Source of the DNA: JAVEVF01 sp034005175
GTDB lineage: Bacteria > Actinomycetota > Coriobacteriia > Anaerosomatales > SLCP01
Assembly: GCA_034005175.1 (NCBI GenBank)
Contig: JAVEVF010000054.1
Coordinates: 1 to 11,944 of the forward strand
Direction of reading: 5' to 3'
Length of the DNA: 11,944 nucleotides
This document shows, in pieces, positions 1 to 6,518 of this stretch. A model generated the notes under the pieces. The model did not search any database. It was not told the DNA's origin and saw only the letters and a program-made list of their open reading frames with translations. The position numbers and the translations under genes were made by a program. Position 1 is the first letter of the stretch; each line of letters opens with the position of its first letter.

Positions 1-3000
1 ATGGGCTTCGAGCACACCCTCTTCGCACCGGTCCCGCTTGGCTTGGAGTCGGTCTTGGCCGAGGAGCTGCGCGCGCTCGGAGCGAAGCGAGTGCGCCCCG
101 GCCGAGCAGGTGTTGCGTTCGCCGGCACGCTTGAGACCGCTTACCGCGTGTGTTTGTGGTCGCGCGTGGCCTCAAGGGTGCTGTTGTCTGTGGCCACGAT
201 ACCGGCGCCTGACACCGAGACCTTGTACCGAGAAGTCTTAAACATCGCCTGGGAAGAGCACGTGCCTGCCGAGGGCACGCTTGCCGTGGATGTGGTGGCC
301 TCGCGCTCTCCGATCTCACACGCTGGCTATGCGACGCTGAAGGTGAAAGACGCCATCGTCGACCGGCTAAGAGAGCGCTTTGGCGTCAGACCGGACATCG
401 ACACCGTTGCGCCGGATGTGCGGGTGAACGTCGCGCTGCGCGGGGCCAAGGCGGTGGTAAGCATCGATCTGGCGGGCGAGGGGTTGCACCGCCGCGGCTA
501 TCGCACCCCCGGCGAGCAGGGTGTGGCTCCGCTCAAGGAGAACCTCGCGGCGGGCGTGCTGATGCTTGCAGGCTGGCGCGAGATCGCTGCGGCCGGCGGC
601 GCGTTCTACGACCCGCTCTGTGGCTCTGGGACGTTGGTGCTGGAAGCAGCGCTCATGGCAGGCGACATCGCCCCCGGGCTCATGCGCACGCGCTGGGGTT
701 TCGAGGGCTGGCTTGGCCACGAGGTGCTCGCCTGGCATGAGCTTGCGGCCGAGGCGGTGGGGCGGCGCGAGGCCGGCCGCGCCACTATGCCGGTGTTGCT
801 TGGCACTGACATCGACCGCCGCGCGATCAGCCTCGCGCGCGCCTCGGCTGGCCGCGCGGGCCTTTCGGGTGTTGTGCGTTTCGAGGCGCGCGACGCGAGC
901 GTCGCCGCCCCACCGCCCGGCTCCGCTCCCGGGCTCGTCGCCATCAACCCTCCGTACGGCGAGCGTCTTGGTGTCGCAGAAGACCTGCGGGAGCTGTACG
1001 CTGCCCTCGGCAGCCGGCTGCGCGAGGCGTTCGGAGGTTGGAGGGTGTGCATCGTGACCGGCGCACCTGACCTGCTCGCGACGACCGGTCTTGTGATTGG
1101 GACGCAGCACGCGACCTATAACGGTCGCATCCCTGTAACGGTCGCAGTGGCAAGCATCGGAGAGACGCTTCCCGAGGGGCAGGTCACACGAGCGGGCTCC
1201 GGTGAGACCTCAGGCGCCGGTGCGCTCGCCAACCGTTTGCGCAAGAACGCGCGCCACCTCGGCAAGTGGGCGCGCAGGACGGGTGTGACGTGCTACCGGG
1301 TCTACGACGCTGACCTTCCCGAGTACGCGGTGGCGGTGGATATCTACCGGGGGGCTGGCCCCGATGAGCACCGGCATGCTGTCCATGTCGCCGAGTACGC
1401 GCCGCCTGCGAGCATCGATCCTGCGACGGCACAGCGCAGGCTGCATGAGGCGGTGGCGGCCGTTGCTGGCGTTCTTGAGGTGACCCCCGCCGACGTGTAC
1501 CTGAAGGTGCGCAAGCGTCAGAAGGGCGGCACACAGTACGCGCGACAAAGCGAGGTGCGCCGCACCATGTTGGTGGCCGAGGACGGCCTGCTCCTCGAGG
1601 TGAATCTCTCGCAGTACCTCGATACGGGCTTGTTTCTCGACCACAGGCAGACGCGCGCGATGTTGCGCGAGTTGGCGCCAGGCAGGCGGTTCCTGAATCT
1701 CTATGGCTACACAGGTGCTGCGACGGTGCATGCTGCCGCTGGCGGAGCAGCTTCAACAACGACCGTAGACCTCTCAGCCACCTACCTTGACTGGTGTGGG
1801 CGCAACATGGCGCTTAACGGGTTCACGGGCGGTCAGCACACCCGCGAGCGCGCCGACGTGATGGAGTGGCTCAAGAAGTCCGCGGCCCGGCAGCGCACGT
1901 TCGACCTCATCTTCTGCGACCCTCCCACGTTCTCGCGATCCAAGCGCATGGAGTCGACGTTTGACGTGCAGCGAGATCACGTCGAGCTCATCTCGCGTAC
2001 ACTGCCCTTGCTCGCCGAGGGCGGCGTGCTCATCTTCTCCAACAACCTGCGGTCATTTCGAATGCAGGCAGATACGCTCCAGGGAGTTCGCGTGAAGGAC
2101 ATCACAGTGGAGACTATTCCGACGGACTTCGCTCGCAACCCGAAGATCCACAACACCTGGCAGATCGACAAGGTGCAAGGGGGGAGCATCGGGGCGCTTC
2201 GCGAATGTGGGTGCGACTGCACCCACATTGCCGACAGCGCGCGGGGAGGGGCAGCCACGGGGCTCCAGGCGTCCGCCGGCACCCAGGCGCTGCCTGAGCA
2301 CACGGTCCGCAGAAGCTCACGCGCACGGCGCGTCCGTCTCACCGTCACCCCACGCGACGGACTCGTAGTGACCTTGCCAAGACATGTCCCGGCTGCAGAG
2401 GCCACCCGTGCGCTCGCTAGCCATGCTGAATGGGCCGAGCACGCGCTTGCGAACATCGCCGAGCGGCGCAGCGCGTACCAGGCAGGCCCCGAGACGTGGC
2501 TGCCTGAGTCGGTTGAGCTGCGCGCGCTCGGCCGCACCTACGCGGTGGTGTACGAGCAGCCTGCGCACGAGGGGGAAGATGGGCGTCGCGCCGTGGCTCG
2601 CGAGCGCGACGGAGTCTTGCGTGTGAGCGGTGCGCACAGTGCCGAAGAAGCGCTCGGTGCGCTTCGCCGTTGGCGCAACCGCACGGCACAGCGCGAGCTT
2701 CCTGCCATGCTCGCCGATCTCGCGCATCGCGCTGGAGCGCATCCGACACGCATCACCGTACGCGGGCAGCGAACGAGGTGGGGGAGCTGCTCGGCCCGCG
2801 GAACCATCTCCCTCAACCGTAATCTGCTCTTCTTGCCAGACCACCTTGTCGGCTACGTGCTCGCGCACGAGCTTGTCCACCTCGACGTGCTCGATCACTC
2901 ACCACGCTTCTGGGCGCGACTGGGCGAGATAGTGCCAGCCCCGCTGCACTTGCGCGCGGGACTGCGCGAAGCGCAACATCTTGTGCCGGTGTGGGCCGAT

Positions 3001-3006
3001 GAGTAA
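1..3006 (+). CDS. rlmKL: RlmKL 23S rRNA methyltransferase fused to a YgjP-type metallopeptidase domain
   Basis: The first ~724 residues match the whole of the bifunctional RlmKL enzyme, which makes m2G2445 (RlmL half) and m7G2069 (RlmK half) in 23S rRNA. A THUMP region lies at about 45-155. The RlmL methyltransferase has the SAM motif DPLCGSGT at 204-211 and catalytic NPPY at 316-319. The RlmK half starts near N411 with NRLRKN and has LNLYGYTGA at 565-573 and DPPTF at 640-644. It closes with DFARNPKIHNTWQI, where E. coli RlmL ends (702 residues). Here the frame continues through a ~44-residue linker into a YgjP/DUF45 metallopeptidase domain (about 769-1001) with WGSC at 927-930, the zinc motif HELVH at 956-960 and a third likely ligand, H966, before SPRFW. 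No in-frame ATG, GTG or TTG occurs between GTG725 and the start of the domain, which argues for a true fusion. The start is the first base of the window and matches the family N-terminus, but its ribosome site is not visible. Confidence 0.92.
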   Translation: MGFEHTLFAPVPLGLESVLAEELRALGAKRVRPGRAGVAFAGTLETAYRVCLWSRVASRVLLSVATIPAPDTETLYREVLNIAWEEHVPAEGTLAVDVVASRSPISHAGYATLKVKDAIVDRLRERFGVRPDIDTVAPDVRVNVALRGAKAVVSIDLAGEGLHRRGYRTPGEQGVAPLKENLAAGVLMLAGWREIAAAGGAFYDPLCGSGTLVLEAALMAGDIAPGLMRTRWGFEGWLGHEVLAWHELAAEAVGRREAGRATMPVLLGTDIDRRAISLARASAGRAGLSGVVRFEARDASVAAPPPGSAPGLVAINPPYGERLGVAEDLRELYAALGSRLREAFGGWRVCIVTGAPDLLATTGLVIGTQHATYNGRIPVTVAVASIGETLPEGQVTRAGSGETSGAGALANRLRKNARHLGKWARRTGVTCYRVYDADLPEYAVAVDIYRGAGPDEHRHAVHVAEYAPPASIDPATAQRRLHEAVAAVAGVLEVTPADVYLKVRKRQKGGTQYARQSEVRRTMLVAEDGLLLEVNLSQYLDTGLFLDHRQTRAMLRELAPGRRFLNLYGYTGAATVHAAAGGAASTTTVDLSATYLDWCGRNMALNGFTGGQHTRERADVMEWLKKSAARQRTFDLIFCDPPTFSRSKRMESTFDVQRDHVELISRTLPLLAEGGVLIFSNNLRSFRMQADTLQGVRVKDITVETIPTDFARNPKIHNTWQIDKVQGGSIGALRECGCDCTHIADSARGGAATGLQASAGTQALPEHTVRRSSRARRVRLTVTPRDGLVVTLPRHVPAAEATRALASHAEWAEHALANIAERRSAYQAGPETWLPESVELRALGRTYAVVYEQPAHEGEDGRRAVARERDGVLRVSGAHSAEEALGALRRWRNRTAQRELPAMLADLAHRAGAHPTRITVRGQRTRWGSCSARGTISLNRNLLFLPDHLVGYVLAHELVHLDVLDHSPRFWARLGEIVPAPLHLRAGLREAQHLVPVWADE
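2204..2229. repeat. Perfect 11-bp inverted repeat (hairpin) in the fusion linker
   Basis: The left arm AATGTGGGTGC (2204-2214) and right arm GCACCCACATT (2219-2229) are exact reverse complements around the 4-base loop GACT. The RNA would form a strong stem. It lies exactly between the RlmK domain and the peptidase domain, within codons 735-743, and no T-run follows on either strand, so it is not a standard intrinsic terminator. It may be a relic of an intergenic element, a protein-binding palindrome or a translational pause site. The repeat itself is certain; its role is unknown. Confidence 0.85.
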
Positions 3007-3928
3007 GGGCGACCGCACACCACCGAAGCTCCCCGGTTTCGTCTGTCGCCTTCCTGGGCCGCTGCGCGCTTTCATCGAGATCGTGGCACGTACGGTTGAC
3101 GAGTTCCTTGAAGACGGTGCGCCCCGGCTCGCGGCCGCTCTCGCGTACTACTTGCTCATTGCGCTCGCCCCGTTGCTCATCGTGCTGGTGACGGTGGCGA
3201 CGACTCTCTTCGAGCACGCCACTGTGAGAGACGCGCTCATCGCGACCGCGTATAACGCCTTTGGGGAGGCGGGTGCCTCAGTCGTCAACCAGGTGCTGCT
3301 GCAGGTGACCGGTCCATCCGACACCACGGTGACCTCTACTGCGATTCTCGGTGCGGTGATCGCGCTTTTCGGCGCGAGTGCTGCGTTCACCCAACTGCAG
3401 GCAGCACTCAACATCGTCTGGGGGGTCAGAGCCAGACCTGAGAGCTTCACGCACATGCTCCGCCGCCGGGGCCTGGCGTTTCTCACCGTGATCATCATCG
3501 GCATCGCGCTTCTTGGAGCGCTGGCGCTGAGCACGGGCTTCGCTCGGCTGCTGGGAGGGTGGGTCCCCACGCTCAAGGGGATTACGTGGCTCACCGAAAA
3601 GAGCGTCTCCTTCATCGGCACCGCGCTGCTCTTCGGCATCTTGTTCACTATCCTGCCGGACTACCGAGTGGATTGGCGCGATACCGTGGTGGGCGCGCTC
3701 GTGACGTCAGCGCTGTTCAACGTGGGCTCCGTCGCGCTCGGCAGCTACATGGGGCAGTCCAGTGTGGCGTCGTTTTACGGGGCGGCCGGTTCGATTGCTG
3801 TCATGCTCGTGTGGTTGTACTACAGCACACAGGTGCTCCTCTTCGGCGCCGAGTTCACGTATGTGTGGGCTGCGCGCCACCGGCAGGGTCGAAGCCGACG
3901 TGGCGAGCATGATGGCAGTGTCGTATAA
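2999..3928 (+). CDS. yihY: YihY/BrkB-family integral membrane protein
   Basis: This is a 309-residue inner-membrane protein of the YihY/virulence factor BrkB family, which was once misnamed RNase BN and whose molecular function is not settled. The family hallmark RLAAALAYYLLIALAPLL sits at about 43-60. A long hydrophobic stretch with LFGASAAFTQLQAALN follows, and the C-terminal signature runs from YGAAGSIAVMLVWLYYSTQ to LLFGAEFTYVW. About six membrane helices are visible (roughly 45-70, 113-143, 158-181, 203-223, 228-251, 260-290), with a basic cytoplasmic-looking tail. The ATG at 2999 overlaps the last codons of the preceding gene by 8 bases, so the two are probably translationally coupled. 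A TTG 18 bases further upstream is also in frame but less likely. The length is normal for the family. The stop codon lies inside a TATAAT box. Confidence 0.9.
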   Translation: MSKGDRTPPKLPGFVCRLPGPLRAFIEIVARTVDEFLEDGAPRLAAALAYYLLIALAPLLIVLVTVATTLFEHATVRDALIATAYNAFGEAGASVVNQVLLQVTGPSDTTVTSTAILGAVIALFGASAAFTQLQAALNIVWGVRARPESFTHMLRRRGLAFLTVIIIGIALLGALALSTGFARLLGGWVPTLKGITWLTEKSVSFIGTALLFGILFTILPDYRVDWRDTVVGALVTSALFNVGSVALGSYMGQSSVASFYGAAGSIAVMLVWLYYSTQVLLFGAEFTYVWAARHRQGRSRRGEHDGSVV

Positions 3929-3929
3929 T
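3924..3929 (+). promoter_or_regulatory. Putative -10 box for the leuC unit
   Basis: A perfect TATAAT lies across the stop codon of the BrkB gene, 81 bases before the leuC GTG, in otherwise GC-rich DNA. The hexamer 17 bases upstream (TGGCGA, 3901-3906) matches the -35 consensus at only three of six positions, and there is no TGn extension. If used, transcription would start near 3936 and give a leader of about 75 bases. No T-box or Leu-rich leader peptide is visible in that leader. Confidence 0.4.
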
Positions 3930-4003
3930 AAATGTTTGTACCTTTCGCGCAGAAGTGCACCCCGAACGCACCATGCTGTGGGTGACTCGCGTCCATCACA
4001 CTC

Positions 4004-4010
4004 GGGAGGG
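4004..4010 (+). promoter_or_regulatory. Shine-Dalgarno sequence that overlaps the annotated leuC GTG
   Basis: The purine run GGGAGGG is the only good ribosome site before leuC. Its last G is the first base of the GTG at 4010, so it cannot serve that codon at normal spacing. An in-frame ATT at 4019 lies 8 bases after the run, which is normal spacing. The upstream frame closes at TGA 3983-3985 and the next in-frame ATG (4115) would delete conserved sequence. The start of leuC is therefore uncertain between GTG 4010 and a rare ATT 4019. Confidence 0.5.
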
Positions 4011-5278
4011 TGATCGCGATTCCCGGTAAGACCATCGCCGAGAAGATCTTCTCGGCCCACTCGCAAACCGACGCGCGCGCCGGTGACATCGTCATTGCAG
4101 ACGTCGACTTCGTCATGGGACAGGACGGCACCTCTCCGCTCGCGATTCGCGCGCTGGAAGCGATGGGTGCTCAGACCGTGTTCGACAAGCAGAAGGTCGC
4201 CCTCGTCATCGACCATTCCTCGCCAAGCCCCCTCGAAGGGGTGAGCGCGCTGCATACCGAGATGCGCCGGTTCGGCAAGAAGACCGGTGCGTGCGTCTAC
4301 GACGTGGGCGAGGGTGTCTGCCACCAGGTGGTGCCGGAGCACGGGCACGTCGTGCCTGGCGACCTCATGGTGGGATGTGACTCTCACACCTGCACATACG
4401 GTGCCCTGAACGTCTTCTCGACCGGTGTGGGCAGCACCGACGGCGCTGCTGCGATGGCATCGGGAAAGCTGTGGTTCAAGGTGCCTGAGACCGTCAAGGT
4501 GACCTATACCGGCGCGCTTGCTCCTGGTGTGTTCAGCAAGGACCTCATCTTGCGTCTTGCCGGCATGATCGGTGCCGACGGTGCCACCTATGAAGCCATC
4601 GAATTCGATGGACCGGTCATCGATTCCATGTCGGTGGATGCGCGCATGACCATCAGCAACATGGCAATCGAGGTGGGCGCGAAAGCGGGGCTCATGAGGG
4701 CCGACGCGAAGACGTTGGCGTGGTTCGAGGGGCGCGGTGAGCGCGTTCCCGCGCCTGTCGACCCCGACCGCGACGCCGTGTACGCGCGAAGGGTCGAGAT
4801 TGACGCGAGCGAGGTGGGACCTCAGGTGGCAAAGCCGCACGCGGTCGACAATGTCTCGCCGATCGAAGAGGTGGCAGGGACCCCGATCGCACAGGGCTTT
4901 CTCGGCACGTGCACGAACGGTCGTCTCGAGGACCTTGCCATCGCGACTGAGATCTTGCGCGGAAGACACGTGCACCCTGACGTGCGTTTCATCGTGGCAC
5001 CTGCCTCTAAGCAGATCTATCTCGACGCCATGCGAGCAGGCTATATCCAGGTGCTGGTTGAGGCTGGCGCTGCGGTGGTCACGCCCGGATGCGGCCCATG
5101 CGTGGGCACGCACAACGGTGTGCCGAGCGATGGCGAGAACGTCATCTCCACCGCCAACCGCAACTTCAAGGGCCGGATGGGCAACAGCAACGCGTTCATC
5201 TACCTCGGCAGCCCCGCTACAGTGGCCGCGTCGGTGATCGAGGGTGTCATCACCGATCCTCGGAAGTACTTCGGGTAA
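4010..5278 (+). CDS. leuC: 3-isopropylmalate dehydratase/homoaconitase-family large subunit (LeuC type 2)
   Basis: This is a 422-residue large subunit of a two-subunit aconitase-superfamily hydro-lyase. It is the short, archaeal-like LeuC class (about 420 residues) rather than the ~466-residue E. coli class. The N-terminus GKTIAEKI is typical. The 4Fe-4S ligands are visible as C301 (GTCTNGR) and C361 and C364 (PGCGPCVG). CDSHTCTYGA and GSTDGAAAM are the substrate-domain motifs. With LeuD it isomerises 2-isopropylmalate to 3-isopropylmalate in leucine synthesis, but relatives of this class act on homoaconitate, citraconate or related acids. The gene is followed by leuD after 22 bases, and a dehydrogenase of isocitrate type lies downstream instead of an obvious leuB, so the physiological substrate is open. 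The start is uncertain (GTG 4010 or ATT 4019). Confidence 0.88.
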   Translation: MIAIPGKTIAEKIFSAHSQTDARAGDIVIADVDFVMGQDGTSPLAIRALEAMGAQTVFDKQKVALVIDHSSPSPLEGVSALHTEMRRFGKKTGACVYDVGEGVCHQVVPEHGHVVPGDLMVGCDSHTCTYGALNVFSTGVGSTDGAAAMASGKLWFKVPETVKVTYTGALAPGVFSKDLILRLAGMIGADGATYEAIEFDGPVIDSMSVDARMTISNMAIEVGAKAGLMRADAKTLAWFEGRGERVPAPVDPDRDAVYARRVEIDASEVGPQVAKPHAVDNVSPIEEVAGTPIAQGFLGTCTNGRLEDLAIATEILRGRHVHPDVRFIVAPASKQIYLDAMRAGYIQVLVEAGAAVVTPGCGPCVGTHNGVPSDGENVISTANRNFKGRMGNSNAFIYLGSPATVAASVIEGVITDPRKYFG

Positions 5279-5300
5279 GCCGGAAAGCAGGGGAGCAGAG

Positions 5301-5801
5301 ATGGAACTCAAGGCCAAGGCCTTCAAGTACGGTGATGACATCAACACCGACTACATCATCAGCGGCAAGTACAAGTTCAAGTCTGCAGACATGGAGGCGA
5401 TGGCGGTCCACGCCATGGAAGACCTCGATTCTAAGTACTACCAGAAGGTGAAGCCGGAAGGTGGCTTTCTGGTCGCAGGCAAGAACTTCGGCATGGGATC
5501 GAGCCGCGAGCAGGCACCGCTTGTGCTCATCCACAGCAATACGCAAGCAGTGCTAGCCAAGGGCTTCGCGCGCATCTTCTATCGCAACGCCATCAACACC
5601 GGACTGCCTGTCGTGGAGTGCGACACCGATTTGATCGACGATGGTGACGAGCTTGTCATCGACCTGCATGCAGGCATCGTGCGCGATGTGACGAAGAACA
5701 TGGATATACCGTTCACGCCGCTTCCCGCTGTCATGGAGCAGCTGCTTGCAGATGGCGGTCTTGTGGAACACTTCAAGAAGCACGGCGGATTCAATCTCTA
5801 G
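5301..5801 (+). CDS. leuD: 3-isopropylmalate dehydratase/homoaconitase-family small subunit (LeuD type)
   Basis: This 166-residue swivel-domain subunit pairs with the large subunit upstream. The start ATG has AGGGGAG about 5 bases ahead. The motifs are GDDINTDYIISG (11-22), the loop YKFK (24-27), and NFGMGSSREQAP (62-73) with the substrate-binding S67, S68 and R69. FARIFYRNAINTGLPV follows, as in the archaeal-type subunits. In the family, as I recall it, loop YLRT marks homoaconitase and YLVY isopropylmalate isomerase. YKFK is neither: a hydrophobic residue sits at the specificity position, flanked by two lysines, and one extra residue lies between this loop and the conserved H38. Specificity therefore cannot be read directly. 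The stop codon touches the ribosome site of the next gene, so the three genes are probably one operon. Confidence 0.88.
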   Translation: MELKAKAFKYGDDINTDYIISGKYKFKSADMEAMAVHAMEDLDSKYYQKVKPEGGFLVAGKNFGMGSSREQAPLVLIHSNTQAVLAKGFARIFYRNAINTGLPVVECDTDLIDDGDELVIDLHAGIVRDVTKNMDIPFTPLPAVMEQLLADGGLVEHFKKHGGFNL

Positions 5802-5814
5802 GAGGTCACGGCCG

Positions 5815-6474
5815 ATGGCACCAAGGTCGGACGCAGCCTCGCTCGCGGAGCTGCTTTCACAGGACAAGGAAGAGATCGCGGCGCGCGCGGCCACGGACGA
5901 AGCCGTGCTGAAGGCACTCTTCGAGGCGCTCTCGGGCGACAAACGCGCCCATCGAGTGGCAGCAGCGCGTGCATTGCACGCGCTTGCCATTAAGGAACCG
6001 GCGGCGCTCAAAGGCCACGGTGCCGAGCTTGCCGACGCGCTCGACCGCCCGGAGGCTCAGACGCGCTGGGAGATCCTCGGCGCGCTTGAGAAGGTCGTGA
6101 ATACGGATGGGCGCATCGTCGATAAGGCCATCGCGCCAGCTACTACCGCGTTGCACGATGCGGAGTCAGGCGTGGTGAGGCTTGCAGCGTTTCGGCTGTT
6201 GGCGGCGTATGGTGCGACAACCTCTCACCGCTCGGAGAAGGTCTGGCCGGTGCTCAGCGAGGCCGTGCGCGTCTACCACGGCGACCCCGAGTTCCCGGCG
6301 ATGCTCATCGGCCTTATCCGTCTTGTGAGCGGCAACGCTGCCGATAGCGTGAAGATCGACGCTGCCGAGCGCATGTCGTTTGACGCGGAGAACGCCAAGG
6401 GGCTCATCGGGCAGCGGGCCCGTCGCATCGTGGCGTGCGCACCCAAGAAGGGCCGCAGCGCGAGGAAGGCCTGA
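5815..6474 (+). CDS. Small all-helical HEAT/ARM-like repeat protein, function unknown
   Basis: This is a 219-residue protein of predicted amphipathic helices. The start ATG follows a strong GGAGG (5801-5805) at 9 bases, and the gene begins only 13 bases after leuD. Alanine- and leucine-rich helix pairs such as HRVAAARALHALAIKEP, TRWEILGALEKVV and SGVVRLAAFRLLAAYG recur every 35-45 residues, the pattern of HEAT-like solenoids. There is no signal peptide or membrane segment, so it is probably cytosolic. The tail is basic (KKGRSARKA). I do not recognise a named family. HEAT-like proteins usually bind other proteins, so its place between the hydro-lyase and dehydrogenase genes suggests a partner or assembly role for one of them. 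That is inference only. Confidence 0.8.
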   Translation: MAPRSDAASLAELLSQDKEEIAARAATDEAVLKALFEALSGDKRAHRVAAARALHALAIKEPAALKGHGAELADALDRPEAQTRWEILGALEKVVNTDGRIVDKAIAPATTALHDAESGVVRLAAFRLLAAYGATTSHRSEKVWPVLSEAVRVYHGDPEFPAMLIGLIRLVSGNAADSVKIDAAERMSFDAENAKGLIGQRARRIVACAPKKGRSARKA

Positions 6475-6518
6475 CCGGCCTGCCGACCGACACCGACTAC
6501 CCGGAGGTTTCATCACGC

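Noticed and set aside
2203..2232. Intrinsic terminator inside the first gene
   Set aside because: The stem is strong but no T-run follows on either strand and the reading frame continues into a complete catalytic domain.
3973..4029. An 18-codon open frame before and across the leuC start, considered as a leucine leader peptide
   Set aside because: It contains only one Leu codon, has no good ribosome site, and no terminator/antiterminator pair follows it.
3707..5347. A long open frame on the minus strand (546 codons) opposite the end of the BrkB gene and all of leuC
   Set aside because: It lies antisense to a well-supported LeuC, its product is rich in Arg, His and Asp with no recognisable motif, and such antisense frames are common in GC-rich codon-biased DNA.
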